From CALOFP01 sp942492635 (GTDB taxonomy: Bacteria; UBP6; UBA1177; CALOFP01), in assembly GCA_942492635.1 (NCBI GenBank), contig CALOFP010000001.1:310001-374000 (forward strand): DNA of 64,000 nt, given 5' to 3'. Positions 47,467-57,281 of the stretch are shown here, in pieces. The stretch's first letter is position 1. Each line of letters begins with the position of its first letter. Below the pieces are notes generated by a model that searched no databases, had not been told where the DNA came from, and saw only the letters and a list, made by a program, of their open reading frames with translations. Made by a program: the position numbers and the translations under genes.

Positions 47467-48027
47467 TCAGCTATTCCGGAGAATCACCTCTGCAGCCTTC
47501 AGAAGTGAGGGTTGGAAAAAATCGGAGATCAGATTTTCATGATGCTCGTTGCCTATAAGAATAGTCCGAAGACCGGATTTTATACCGAACTGGATATCGC
47601 GAATCTTATCACCGACCATCCACGATCTTTCGACATCAAACTCGAAATCATTGACAGCCATATCGAACATGCCGTTTTCCGGTTTTCTGCATTTACAGTA
47701 TCTTCTATATTTTTCATCTCCAAAATCGGGATGGTGGGGACAGAAGTAGTAGGCATCGACTGAGGCTCCGGTAGTTTGAAGCTGTTTTTCCATATGCTCA
47801 TGAAAGGCAACCACCTCCTGCTCACTGCAGTATCCTCTCGCAACGGCCGACTGGTTAGTCACAACAAAAATAAGAAATCCGGCATCATTCAGCTTCTTGA
47901 TTGCCTCAACTGCACCGGGCATAAAAACAAGCTTCTCCTTTTCAAAAACATAACCGTAATCGATATTTATCGTGTCGTCCCTGTCCAGAAAGACGGCAGC
48001 TCTTTTTTGTGATGACGAGCTTTTCAA
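47467..48027 (-). CDS. gmhB: D-glycero-D-manno-heptose-1,7-bisphosphate 7-phosphatase (HAD family)
   Basis: 186 residues from TTG at 48027, placed 7 bases after GGAGC. HAD motif I is FLDRDDTINIDYGYV (nucleophile and acid Asp); motif II TNQSAVARG; the GmhB zinc loop CPHHPDFGDEKYRRYCKC; and motif IV MVGDKIRDIQFGIKSGL. It removes the C7 phosphate from heptose bisphosphate in ADP- or GDP-heptose synthesis for lipopolysaccharide core, S-layer or capsule. Related phosphatases exist, but the zinc loop makes the call secure. No gmhA or hldE is nearby in the window. Confidence 0.92.
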   Translation of the reverse strand: MKSSSSQKRAAVFLDRDDTINIDYGYVFEKEKLVFMPGAVEAIKKLNDAGFLIFVVTNQSAVARGYCSEQEVVAFHEHMEKQLQTTGASVDAYYFCPHHPDFGDEKYRRYCKCRKPENGMFDMAVNDFEFDVERSWMVGDKIRDIQFGIKSGLRTILIGNEHHENLISDFFQPSLLKAAEVILRNS

Positions 48028-48295
48028 ACTTTGCTCCTGTATTCAATTTTGAAGCGGTGAGTAGGAATTTGGAAAACTAATCCCGAGACACCTGACAAAG
48101 AACCTTCAGTAAGAACATTAAAACTTCTCATCAAAAATGCAAATCCAATTACAAAAAAGTATTTCTAAAACACGAAAGAGAGAAAATTCTTATCCTAAAG
48201 CACTCCCGATTGCCCGCTTTCGTCTTTAAATAGGCACATCCGGGTAATCTGATGAATATTGAAAACAGTTTTTGCGAGTTTTTCGTGACTGAGTT

Positions 48296-49354
48296 CTACA
48301 AGAGGATCTGATCCACCATCTTTTCGAGGCCGAGGCTCATACTGCCGAATAATCTGTCGGGATTTCGGCGTCTTCCCATTATTTTCCCGGCTATTTCAAC
48401 AAGGTCCTCCGCACTGTCTGCACGTTCCATTAATCCTTCGTCCATCATCACCTTGTCGTAGTGGGAGATAAATGAACGGGTCGAGATTGTCGGCGTACCG
48501 AAGTAGCAGGATTCGGTGTTGAGTGTTCCGCCGCCTCCTATGAAAAGATCTGCGAAGGCAAGAAGGTGCTGCACTACAATCTTCTCTTTAAGAACTGCCG
48601 CAAAAGGAAACTGCTCCTCAAGATAGGCCGCCTCGTACCTTGGAATGACGATTATGTTGACGTCCATTGTCCTTTCGATCTCCCGAATTCCTTCGTAGAG
48701 AATCGGATACCTTTTTTTGACGTAACTGGATTTGTACTCCTCCTCTCTCACAACGATTGTCGGCCTACCTCTGTCCAGCCCGTAATCATCCAGAATCTTT
48801 TCAAAATAGCTCCTGTCCGGTTTAAAATCGTGGAGCCAGATGAGAACATCGTAAAAGTTGTAGGTGTTTATCTGCTCTTCCTCAACGGCAAACCGTGTGA
48901 ATATGTGCCTCGGCACAATGTACGGATGAAAAACTTTCGATGATAGCGGAAGGGTCAACCTCGCCTGGGGCAGCGCCTTCCTGAAGTCGCTCTTGTAATC
49001 CGAAAGCGGGATGTCGTAGAAGTTGACGATTGGAATTCCGAGCCCGAATGCGACCCTGTTGGCGTCGACGCTGCAGAGGCACACAAGCTTTTCCACATGG
49101 TGATCGGAAACAAACTCCATCAGCTTTCTCTTTCTATCTATGGATGCCTCCAGTTTTTCACGCAGACTTGCGCCACCGAATCCGCCTCGGTTGAAAAAGG
49201 GAATTCCGCGCAGCTTCAGAAGATCGACAACCTCCCGGTAATCAAGGGATTCTCTTGCGGTTACAAGCACCTCCTTGCCCCGGCTTTCAACCTCTTTTAT
49301 GATTTTTTCAAAGAAAAGTACGCTTTTGGGTGTCACCAGGTCAAACCAGATCAT
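48296..49354 (-). CDS. DUF354 protein (glycosyltransferase-B-like)
   Basis: 352 residues, ATG overlapping the methyltransferase stop (ATGA). The opening IWFDLVTPKSVLFFEKIIKE and EVLVTARESLDYREV are hallmarks of DUF354 proteins found in polysaccharide clusters. The C-terminal part, ADLFIGGGGTLNTESCYFGT, resembles the nucleotide-sugar-binding loop of GT-B enzymes such as UDP-GlcNAc 2-epimerase and MurG. A transferase or epimerase role in the cluster is inferred. Residues about 190-220 contain a basic segment with YKSSYVKKRYP. Confidence 0.8.
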   Translation of the reverse strand: MIWFDLVTPKSVLFFEKIIKEVESRGKEVLVTARESLDYREVVDLLKLRGIPFFNRGGFGGASLREKLEASIDRKRKLMEFVSDHHVEKLVCLCSVDANRVAFGLGIPIVNFYDIPLSDYKSDFRKALPQARLTLPLSSKVFHPYIVPRHIFTRFAVEEEQINTYNFYDVLIWLHDFKPDRSYFEKILDDYGLDRGRPTIVVREEEYKSSYVKKRYPILYEGIREIERTMDVNIIVIPRYEAAYLEEQFPFAAVLKEKIVVQHLLAFADLFIGGGGTLNTESCYFGTPTISTRSFISHYDKVMMDEGLMERADSAEDLVEIAGKIMGRRRNPDRLFGSMSLGLEKMVDQILL

Positions 49355-50070
49355 GATCTCTCCATGTAGATAATTCCGAGTTTATTTTCAACTTCGAGAT
49401 GTGCCGCAACAGATTCCTCATTCTTTATCTCTTCCCACGCCTTTTCCATTCCATCGGACCAGCTGATGTCGTCAAAAACGAAAACGGCGGAATCGGCACG
49501 GCGACTATTCAGGATCGAAAAGTATTCCAGCGTAGCCGCTCCGTCGTGGTGGCCGTCGATAAAGGCGAAGTCGACCGATTCCAATTCATCCAGAAGATCC
49601 GGAAGCATGTCCTGGAATCTTCCGCCGATCGATTTTATTCTTCCTTTTCCGAAATCCTCAAAGTTCCTTTTTGCGATGGCTCTTACGGAATCGGCTCCTT
49701 CGATTGTATAAATTTGTGAAGAAGAACCGGCAGACTCCATCATCAAAGTCGAAAAACCTAGACAAGTTCCAAGCTCGACAACAGTTTCCGGCTGCAGGCT
49801 CTTCACAAGTGCAAAAATGTAATGGGCACAACCCTCTTTTATTCCCTGGCGTGCAACCTGCGAGAGTTCACGTTCAATCATCCGGCCCCGATACATTTCG
49901 GCCGCCGTCAGGTTCAACTTTGGAGAAATCGCCCCGAAATCTGTAAATGAAACAAGCTCCTCACTCTCAAGATAGCTGTTTCGAAGATTTTCTATCCTCT
50001 TTAGCTCCCGAAAATCGCGCTCATCAAGAATTTCATTCACTTTTGCCGGATCAATCAAAGCATTTTTCAA
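49351..50070 (-). CDS. Class I SAM-dependent methyltransferase
   Basis: 239 residues from TTG at 50070; its ribosome site GGGAGG overlaps the last codons of asnB. The Rossmann motif I is VVELGTCLGFSTLMMESAG, followed by the acidic TIEGADSVRAIAKRNF and an FAFIDGHHDGAATLEYF segment typical of O-methyltransferases of the CmcI/catechol-like type. The acidic FVFDDISWSDGMEKAWEEI forms the late part of the fold. Probably methylates a sugar or an amide in the cell-surface glycan made by this operon; acceptor unknown. Confidence 0.88.
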   Translation of the reverse strand: MKNALIDPAKVNEILDERDFRELKRIENLRNSYLESEELVSFTDFGAISPKLNLTAAEMYRGRMIERELSQVARQGIKEGCAHYIFALVKSLQPETVVELGTCLGFSTLMMESAGSSSQIYTIEGADSVRAIAKRNFEDFGKGRIKSIGGRFQDMLPDLLDELESVDFAFIDGHHDGAATLEYFSILNSRRADSAVFVFDDISWSDGMEKAWEEIKNEESVAAHLEVENKLGIIYMERS

Positions 50071-50071
50071 A

Positions 50072-51931
50072 TCAGCCTCCCATGTAGGTAATTTCGAACC
50101 ATCTGGAAAAAAGTATCAATCCCCATAAATTTTGTGCAAACTTACCATTTTTTCCCTCGTTGTACAAGAAAGTGAGAAAATCATCGTTAAAATAGCCTGT
50201 TTCAGAATTCGCTTTTCTTAAAAGCTCAAGTACACCTTCACCATATCCGTCATAAAACCAGTAAAGGTAAGGGCTGGAAAAACCTTTCTTTTTCCTTTCA
50301 ACAATCTCTTCGGGAACATACTTTTCCGCAACAGATTTGAGGAGGTGCTTACTTCTTCGGCCAATTGTAATTTTTGACGGAAATCCAAGAACCGTTTCAA
50401 CAAGTGTGTGATCTAGAAATGGAGCCCGCGCCTCAATTCCGTGGGCCATTGTCATTCTATCCACTTTTGTGTTGAGGACATCTCCTATCCAGATACGAAA
50501 ATCAATATTGCTCATCCAGCGTAGATGATCGTTTCCGAATTTCCCGCAAACAGATTCTCGAAGCGATTTAAGAGGCAAAAAAAGCATATCTTCATTCAAA
50601 TCTTCAAACATGTCCAGATTCAAAAGCAACTCCAGCTGCCTCTTTGTAAAACATTCTCCGGTTGTCCTGAAAATCGGAAAATCGGAATTCATACGCCTCA
50701 AATATTCCCAATTTTTAGTTATGTTGTAGCTGTCATTCGGGTAATCACTGATTAGATTTCGAAAGTCATAGGAAGCGGTTTTTCTCAAACTTTCATACTT
50801 AAGGATGTTGAAGTAGTGATCGTAACCGATAAACTGCTCGTCACTCCCCTCTCCCGTCAGCATCACTTTTATTCCGGCATCCTTCACATGTTTTGAAAGA
50901 ATGAAAGTGGGGATGCAGGCGGAGTCGTTGACCGGCTCACCGAGATGATGAATGACACTGTCGAAGGAATCCAGAAAATCGTTCCGGCTAGCCTTCACCT
51001 CATGATGAATCGATCCGATCGATTCGGCTACCGTTCTTGCATAACCGCACTCGTCGAACTGTTCGTACTCATCGTATCCGATGGAAAAAGTGTGAAGATC
51101 TCCACTGCATTTTCTCTTTACCATCGAACTTATGAGGGACGAATCTATACCGCCGGAAAGAAAAGTACCGACTTCCACATCCGAAACCATCCGATAATCT
51201 ACACTTTGTGAAAGAAGCTTCTCCGATATTCGGATCGCTTCAGCCTCATCAACATCTTGAGCCGCCGTCTTTTCAACAAGATCGTACCACCTTTCGACTC
51301 TTGGAACTCCATTTGAAAATCGTAGTGTGTGTCCAGGAGGCAGCTTAAAAATCCCTTCGAAAATGGTTCTCGGAGCAATCGGGGAAAGATAGGTGAGATA
51401 CTCCAGGAACGCCTCTTTCGAAATTTCCGGAGTCCGCTCCATCATCCCGGTTATCGCCTGAATCTCGGAAGCGAAAATGAAACTTCCATTGTGGGCAGTC
51501 CAGTAGAGCGGCTTTTTACCGAACCTGTCGCGAGCCACAAAAAGTTCCCGGCGCTCACTGTCCCATATCGCAAAGGCGAACATGCCTCTCAATTTTTCAA
51601 GAAAAATGGGTCCCCAGTGAATGTAAGCAGCAAGAAGAACTTCGGTATCGCTCTGAGTATGAAAAACATAATCATCAGCCAATTCAGATCGCAACTCCCT
51701 GTAATTATAAACCTCACCGTTCATCACACACGTGTATCTACCACCACCGCCACACATGGGCTGATGTGCCTTTTCGCTGAGATCTATTACCGAAAGCCTG
51801 GTCTGCCCCAGAAATAGGTTTTCATCACTGAAAAAACCGACATGATCCGGCCCCCTGTGACCCAGAGCCGCAAGAGCTCTCCCGGCCCTGTCATCATCGT
51901 ATTTACCGATTATCCCGAAAATTCCACACAT
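50072..51931 (-). CDS. asnB: Glutamine-hydrolysing asparagine synthase-type amidotransferase
   Basis: 619 residues. The N-terminal Ntn glutaminase starts MCGIFGIIG (nucleophile Cys2) and includes NGEVYNYRELR. The synthetase half has the PP-loop FLSGGIDSSLISSMV, LTGEGSDEQFIGYDHYF, and GIEARAPFLDH. It transfers ammonia from glutamine to an acyl-AMP intermediate. In a surface-polysaccharide operon such enzymes often amidate sugar acids (for example hexuronamides) rather than make free asparagine. It is the first gene of the minus-strand operon and is directly followed by the methyltransferase. Confidence 0.93.
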   Translation of the reverse strand: MCGIFGIIGKYDDDRAGRALAALGHRGPDHVGFFSDENLFLGQTRLSVIDLSEKAHQPMCGGGGRYTCVMNGEVYNYRELRSELADDYVFHTQSDTEVLLAAYIHWGPIFLEKLRGMFAFAIWDSERRELFVARDRFGKKPLYWTAHNGSFIFASEIQAITGMMERTPEISKEAFLEYLTYLSPIAPRTIFEGIFKLPPGHTLRFSNGVPRVERWYDLVEKTAAQDVDEAEAIRISEKLLSQSVDYRMVSDVEVGTFLSGGIDSSLISSMVKRKCSGDLHTFSIGYDEYEQFDECGYARTVAESIGSIHHEVKASRNDFLDSFDSVIHHLGEPVNDSACIPTFILSKHVKDAGIKVMLTGEGSDEQFIGYDHYFNILKYESLRKTASYDFRNLISDYPNDSYNITKNWEYLRRMNSDFPIFRTTGECFTKRQLELLLNLDMFEDLNEDMLFLPLKSLRESVCGKFGNDHLRWMSNIDFRIWIGDVLNTKVDRMTMAHGIEARAPFLDHTLVETVLGFPSKITIGRRSKHLLKSVAEKYVPEEIVERKKKGFSSPYLYWFYDGYGEGVLELLRKANSETGYFNDDFLTFLYNEGKNGKFAQNLWGLILFSRWFEITYMGG

Positions 51932-52472
51932 AAATCACCTTCAACCACGAACATATTTGATGTCGAAAATCCGACAAATTAGAATTCTTGAACATTAAAA
52001 ATCATTAAAAAACTCGCTTCAATAATATAAAAGCCCACAGGGACATCAAGAAACCTCACTGTTTTCTACGGATTTTTACATAACGGCTTAACAACAACTA
52101 CAAAAACCACGAAAAGGGAGAGTAATTCAAATCAAGACCTCCTGATCTTTTCAGCCGCGAACAACGCGAACTCACACGAACATTTGTGGAAATATTTCTG
52201 CGCATCTTAGAACAAATTCCCCCAGCAAATTTTTCTATCTCTCAGATGAAAATCAAAACTATAATCAGAAGCTTTTTTAGTGGGATTACTTTCCCCTACC
52301 TTTCATTTTTCACGCTACTCTTCTCGATCGGAGAAATCTTTATAAACATATTGCAACACATGTAAAAAATGTTTCGATGAATAAGTCAGCAATTACTGTT
52401 CATACCTGTTTGATGAATGTTTCAGTTGATAATTGAAATTTTGGTATTGACTCTTTTGAATAATGAAACCGG
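51932..52472. other. 540-base intergenic region at the polysaccharide/accessory boundary
   Basis: No gene is visible. It carries the asnB promoter side and, at 52151-52181, one copy of a short dispersed repeat also found at 59785-59817. It marks the change from the conserved operon to more mixed accessory genes. Confidence 0.5.
52151..52181 (+). repeat. Dispersed repeat, copy 1 (TCAGCCGCGAACAACGCGAAC)
   Basis: The core TCAGCC(A/G)CGAACAACGCGAAC is found here on the plus strand and at 59785-59817 on the minus strand, 7.6 kb apart on either side of the accessory block. CGAAC units repeat inside it. Similar decayed intergenic repeats are common in some bacteria; the role is unknown. Confidence 0.5.
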
Positions 52473-53459
52473 CTATTCGTTGTTTTCAAATACGGTTATC
52501 AGGACACTTCCGGTTTTTTGGCCTGTTTCAACATATCTATATGCTTCGACAATTTGATCAAGTGGATATTTTCTGTCGATAACGGCTTTGAACTTTTCCT
52601 CCTCGATAAGTTTTTTAAGCAGCTCAATGCTTTCTCTGCTGTTTTCAGGATCGGGGAATACTGACTTCTTGTTTCCCATGAGCGGTTTTATAACCGAAGT
52701 GATGAGCGGCAGGTACAAATTTTGAGCCATAAATCCTAGATCCGAAGATATGTAGATTCCGCCGGGCTTCAGTATGTTTTTGCACTTGAAAAATGAGCTT
52801 TTTCCAACTGTGTCGAAAACATAATCATATTTCTCATCACTTTCTGTAAAATCCTCTTTGAGGTAGTCAATGACGGTATCAGCTCCAAGAGATTTAACCA
52901 ATTCAATGTTTTTCGTACTGCATACTGCGGTGACATCAGCTCCAAAATGTTTGAGAAGCTGCACTGCTGCTGATCCTATTGCTCCTGTCGCACCGTTTAC
53001 CAGAACTTTTTGACCTCTTTTGAGATCCACCTTGTTGATGAAGTTGTAGGCATAATGTGCCCCTTCGCTCCCCGCCGCAGCCTCTTCAAATGAGAAGTTT
53101 TCAGGAATTGTTGCCACGGCTCTGTCTTTCGCAATGGTCATATACTCGGCATGTGAACCGGAGCAGATGTCGTCAAGGCCGAAAACTCTATCGCCGATTT
53201 TAAAAGAAGACACATTTTTGCCGGCAGCTTCAACAACACCTGAAAATTCGGTCCCTTGAATCAACTCTTTCGGTTTAAAGAGCCCTGTAACAAGCCTGCT
53301 GAAAAATGGTATCCCTCTCTGCAGCGCTGTATCAGTCCTGTTTACCGTGGTCATGTGAACCTTAATCAAAATTTCATTATCTGCAGGAACCGGTTTTTCC
53401 ACATCCTTGATCTCAAGAATATCCGGAGCGCCATATTTTTTGCTTATCACTGCTTTCAT
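52473..53459 (-). CDS. Quinone-oxidoreductase-like NAD(P)-dependent dehydrogenase (MDR family)
   Basis: 328 residues. The GroES-like N-terminus has DILEIKDVEKPVPADNEILI and GTEFSGVVEAAGKNVSSFKI. The Rossmann segment is VLVNGATGAIGSAAVQLLKH, followed by GADTVIDYLKED. Structural-zinc cysteines of alcohol dehydrogenases are missing, which fits the zeta-crystallin/quinone reductase group. It probably reduces quinones or enones with NADPH. It is a stand-alone gene between the polysaccharide operon and the GNAT gene, divergent from the latter. Confidence 0.9.
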   Translation of the reverse strand: MKAVISKKYGAPDILEIKDVEKPVPADNEILIKVHMTTVNRTDTALQRGIPFFSRLVTGLFKPKELIQGTEFSGVVEAAGKNVSSFKIGDRVFGLDDICSGSHAEYMTIAKDRAVATIPENFSFEEAAAGSEGAHYAYNFINKVDLKRGQKVLVNGATGAIGSAAVQLLKHFGADVTAVCSTKNIELVKSLGADTVIDYLKEDFTESDEKYDYVFDTVGKSSFFKCKNILKPGGIYISSDLGFMAQNLYLPLITSVIKPLMGNKKSVFPDPENSRESIELLKKLIEEEKFKAVIDRKYPLDQIVEAYRYVETGQKTGSVLITVFENNE

Positions 53460-53676
53460 CTATTCCTCCCTTACATCAATACCTGAATTTTTTTCTTAAT
53501 TTTATGAGCAATCCATAACACTGTTTCGCTTTTATTTATCTTTTAATATTAAGTAATTGTCTTAAATAGAGCAAATCGGCACATAGCGCATGAACCATAA
53601 AAAAAATTGGCAAATGAGATTTTTGGGATAGACACTAGTAGAATACGGTCTTTTAATTCAGGTAGAGGAGAGTTTA

Positions 53677-54159
53677 TTGAAAATAAGAAAACCGGAAACC
53701 GAAGAACTTCAGAAAAAGGCGAATGCTGTTTTGTTCAGGGCCTTCAAAAATTCAAAATATGAAGAAAATTTAGTAATTAACTTGAGAAAAAACGGCAAAG
53801 AGCTGCACGAATGGGTTGCAATTATAAGAAAAATGGTTGTCGGCTACGTTGCCTTGACCAATGCTTATAAAAATGGTGAAAAGATCGGATACCATCTGGC
53901 TCCAGTGGCAGTTCATCCCGATTTTCAAAGATCTGGAATCGGAAGTGAACTCATCAGGTTCGCATTGAGACAGGCTGATATTAAAGATCAGCCCATCTTT
54001 GTGTTGGGTGCGCCGAAATACTACGAGAGGTTCGGTTTTAAATTTGTTAAAAATCCGATCTGCAAGTTCGATAAAAATAACCGACACTTCCTGGCAATAA
54101 ACTTCGACGAATCCGCCGAAAAATTCACGGTAGGCTACGAAAAAGAGTTTAAGGGATAG
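53677..54159 (+). CDS. GNAT-family N-acetyltransferase
   Basis: 160 residues from TTG at 53677 behind GAGGAG. The acetyl-CoA-binding motif A is VAVHPDFQRSGIGSELIRFA (R-x-x-G-x-G/A form: RSGIGS), and FVLGAPKYYERFGFKFVKN is the typical fourth-strand segment of YhbS-like members. It transfers an acetyl group to an amine; the substrate is unknown. The protein is small, single-domain and cytoplasmic. Confidence 0.9.
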   Translation: MKIRKPETEELQKKANAVLFRAFKNSKYEENLVINLRKNGKELHEWVAIIRKMVVGYVALTNAYKNGEKIGYHLAPVAVHPDFQRSGIGSELIRFALRQADIKDQPIFVLGAPKYYERFGFKFVKNPICKFDKNNRHFLAINFDESAEKFTVGYEKEFKG

Positions 54160-54484
54160 TTGAAATTCTTAATTTGCCGGGCTCAACAATTTGAATAAGA
54201 CTTCTATTATTTTTAAATTTAAATTTAGATAAAGTATTAAACTATCAAATTTTTGTATCTGCACCCATCACATATGGCCTACATAAAATATTTTCCGCCC
54301 TCCTAATCTACCACCGAATTAACAATTTCTAACCTAAGCTTGACATTTTTTGTGCATCTCAATATATTTTCCAAAGAAATTATTATCTTATAGTTTGTCG
54401 AAAAATGTCTTACGAAATGATATACGTAAATAAAACAGCAGATCAATAGGTAGCTTTAATTAAGAAATTGGAGATTTTAACAAC
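54160..54484. other. 325-base AT-rich region before the accessory gene pair
   Basis: No gene is seen. Composition drops to clearly more A+T than the flanking core genes, which continues through 56940 and suggests horizontally acquired DNA. A GGAG site near its end serves the 54485 start. Confidence 0.5.
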
Positions 54485-56152
54485 ATGAATATTGAAAAAG
54501 AAAAACAGAGGCTCTCCCAGCAAAAAATGCTTGAGACACTCATAAGAGAACCAAAACCTACAGAAATGCTTACTGTTTATTTTTCAGACGATAAAAATGA
54601 AACTCATGATCATGTCATTTACTCTGCGCTTGTGCCTATTGATCAAAAAGAGGATGTTTTATCTGATCATTCTTGGGACCTTAGTTTTGGTTCGGGAATT
54701 CCGACCTCCGCGATATACTATGAAAACGGCGAGGCAACGCCTAAATATTTAAGGTTTGGTTCAAATGAAGGAATAGAACCTCTGATTATCATCAGGAATT
54801 TTCATGGTGTCAAAAATGATTACATAGAAATTTCAGAAGAATTTCGTTTATTTCACAACTTATATCATGACTTAGGAAACAATAGGTATATTAAAATTGA
54901 TAATGATGGAAATGAAACTACCATCATAGAAATGTCTAAAACTTCTGTAAAGGTGAGAGTGAAAGAAATCAAGCAGTTTCTTGCAATAAAAAAAATGTTC
55001 CTATCTGTACAGTTCGATCTTAGAGAACATTCAAAACTTTCAAAAGAGGAACTCTCTTTAGATGAAAGAGTTATAGAAGGCGAAGAAGATCTTGCTCTTT
55101 GGAAAATTGGATACGGAGATTTTGAGGGAATAAATGACCAAAATGCATATTCAATATTATTAGGGAAAAAACTTGTAGCCCCATTTCCAAAGTCAAAAAG
55201 CGGCTTATATGGTTTTAGAAAAGAAGAGGCAAAAAAGTTTGTCGATTTCATAATTGATATTGATGATATTGGAGATGAAATAAAATATACATCTAATCCG
55301 GATCTTTTAGCAAATTACTTTGGAGCAAACCCAGATGCTCCGAACTATCTTACTCCAGTCCATTTCAAGAAAGAAGTATTAGATAAATACTATAATAGGC
55401 CAAGTAAATTTTCAGTCGAAGATTCTTACCTTCGTTGCGCAGGTTTGTGGGGACTTCAAATTGACAATCACCATGATGATAAAGTTTGCGTATGGCTTGG
55501 AGACTTAGGTAACAGTTTGCCTTATGAAGAACAATTACATTGGCGATCATGTAATATAGCTCCCGCTGGTGGCGTTAGTAAAACATATTTCAATCGCCAA
55601 ATAATGGCCAACGCGACAAACTCTGAACGTCCAGAACATATATTTAAGTCAAGATACAGCGACCTTAATAAAATATGTAAAAAAAATCTAGGTTGGAGTT
55701 TATTACTACCATTGAACGGTGAAGATTCACACCATTTTGACGCTTTGAGAATTCCATCTACAAATGAGCAAAATGATTTTGATAACTTAGTTCTTGGACT
55801 CACAAAGATACTCATAGATTCTTTGAATGAAAAAAACCTCAATAATTATATTGATAAAACTATGCGCGGTAATATAAAAGGCGGTATTTCAAGATTTGAA
55901 AAAGTTTTACAAAATGAATTGGCTGAAAATTACGAGACTCATATAAAGTTTTTAAGAAAGCTCCAAAATCTTCGTTCCAGTAGCTCTGCTCATCGAAAGG
56001 GAAGTAATTATAAAAAAATAGCTACAGAGTTTGAAATAGGAAATAAAGATTTGATTGCAGTTTTCGAAGGTATAATGAATAAATCTATAGATCTTTTAGA
56101 GTACCTTATAAAACTGATAAACTCCGGTAAACTATTCAAGTATCAAAAATAA
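54485..56152 (+). CDS. Unknown 555-residue protein with HEPN-like RX5H C-terminal helix
   Basis: I do not recognise the family as a whole. The first about 210 residues mix strands and helices without motifs. Residues about 300-400 contain conserved-looking segments (SYLRCAGLWGLQID, VCVWLGDLGNSLPYEEQLHW). The C-terminal 90 residues are helical and include R497-x5-H503 in LRSSSSAHRKGSNY; R-x(4-6)-H in a helical C-terminal domain is the mark of HEPN ribonucleases, found in many toxin and anti-phage systems. The gene is AT-rich compared with its neighbours, sits next to an IS91-like element, and is followed by a membrane protein gene. A defence role is a hypothesis only. No signal peptide. Confidence 0.7.
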   Translation: MNIEKEKQRLSQQKMLETLIREPKPTEMLTVYFSDDKNETHDHVIYSALVPIDQKEDVLSDHSWDLSFGSGIPTSAIYYENGEATPKYLRFGSNEGIEPLIIIRNFHGVKNDYIEISEEFRLFHNLYHDLGNNRYIKIDNDGNETTIIEMSKTSVKVRVKEIKQFLAIKKMFLSVQFDLREHSKLSKEELSLDERVIEGEEDLALWKIGYGDFEGINDQNAYSILLGKKLVAPFPKSKSGLYGFRKEEAKKFVDFIIDIDDIGDEIKYTSNPDLLANYFGANPDAPNYLTPVHFKKEVLDKYYNRPSKFSVEDSYLRCAGLWGLQIDNHHDDKVCVWLGDLGNSLPYEEQLHWRSCNIAPAGGVSKTYFNRQIMANATNSERPEHIFKSRYSDLNKICKKNLGWSLLLPLNGEDSHHFDALRIPSTNEQNDFDNLVLGLTKILIDSLNEKNLNNYIDKTMRGNIKGGISRFEKVLQNELAENYETHIKFLRKLQNLRSSSSAHRKGSNYKKIATEFEIGNKDLIAVFEGIMNKSIDLLEYLIKLINSGKLFKYQK

Positions 56153-56300
56153 AATCCAAGTGCCGGAAAACACATAATTGCTAAAATATGAAATTATAAC
56201 GAAGTACCTTTTACAAAAAATTATATTTATTTATTATTTTTCAGACTCACTTTCCAAGATTGAAGACATTTATAACGTCAAAAACAAATGGAGAAAAATC

Positions 56301-56936
56301 ATGCCTAAAATTCCAGAATTTTTATTAAAAAGCTTAGTAGCCGATAATATATGGATATGTTTTTCTATTCTGTCTGCATTCTACTTAATAATAAAGAAAG
56401 AACCTTTTAAAATATTTACTTTTTTCAGAGAAGAGAAGAACAAGGATATTGAGCAGGCAAAATCACTTCTGGATAATGATAAACTAAGTAAAACTACACG
56501 CGAAATGCTTTGTGAATACTTAGAACAATTTTCTTTCAAAAAGTTTTACGGTATAAATGCCGACAAGAACATGCGTTCTATTTTATACGAATTCTATCAA
56601 AGACACCAAAAGGAGATATGTTGGAAAGACTTACAAAGGGCACGTTCTTATATTAAAAAGACTTCTGAATCTTCAATTGAAGTTGAGCTAGAATCATTTT
56701 ATCGCATTAACATGCTATTTGCATCCTTCAGTAAATTTCTATATATTGCGTTAGCCATTTGCTTGTTCTTTGAAGCGATTTATCCTATGCCAGATAACAT
56801 TTTAAACTCTATATCATCCATGATTTTAGCTATTTTATTATTTGTAGGAGCTGGACTCTTTGAATCTCTTAAATGGCCGTATGAAAGCGCGTTGAAGATC
56901 AGAGATTGCCTTCAAAAAGAAAAGAAAAAAAATTAG
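56301..56936 (+). CDS. Unknown membrane protein of the accessory region
   Basis: Start moved to ATG 56301 (GGAG upstream); the longer frame from a TTG at 56178 adds an unlikely leader. 211 residues: one hydrophobic segment near residues 12-30 (ADNIWICFSILSAFYLIIKK), a charged helical middle (about 35-145), and two hydrophobic segments at about 150-200 (FSKFLYIALAICLFFEAIYP and SISSMILAILLFVGAG). It has the same AT-rich composition as the preceding gene, about 150 bases away, so they may have moved together. A membrane effector paired with the preceding protein is one possibility; function unknown. Confidence 0.65.
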   Translation: MPKIPEFLLKSLVADNIWICFSILSAFYLIIKKEPFKIFTFFREEKNKDIEQAKSLLDNDKLSKTTREMLCEYLEQFSFKKFYGINADKNMRSILYEFYQRHQKEICWKDLQRARSYIKKTSESSIEVELESFYRINMLFASFSKFLYIALAICLFFEAIYPMPDNILNSISSMILAILLFVGAGLFESLKWPYESALKIRDCLQKEKKKN

Positions 56937-57281
56937 AAGCCGTCTTTCTACCTTATCTCAGTTAAGTAAAGTGATCATAGAAAATTTCATCTTTACACTG
57001 TTTCTGATACACAATTAGTTTCAAGTCGACACTTTTGAAAATAAAGTGGCGGGGCGGCAGATATGGACGTTAATTTCGGATTATTGTGTGAATTCAATCA
57101 ATTAAATTCGTCAAAATATTTTCAATTTGCCTGTTTTAGAGGTTGGTTTCATTCAAATACTTTATTGAACTAAGCCGCTCCGCGGCAGTTTTCTGAAACA
57201 AATTCAAGAATAGATATAACTTTATGGAAAAAGAGTGGTGTTCACGGGGAACACCACCATTACAAGGAATGGAGTTATATC
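56937..57281. other. Gap holding the left end of the IS91-like element
   Basis: No gene. The proposed element end is near 57167 (GAAC followed by a GC-rich hairpin at 57174-57186), and the strong hairpin at 57235-57257 lies just before the recombinase gene. Confidence 0.5.
57235..57257. repeat. Perfect hairpin at the left side of the IS91-like element
   Basis: GTGGTGTTC pairs with GAACACCAC across a five-base ACGGG loop, 25 bases before the recombinase ATG. Rolling-circle elements use subterminal hairpins at their ends, and a hairpin directly before the gene could also limit read-in transcription or translation. Confidence 0.6.
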
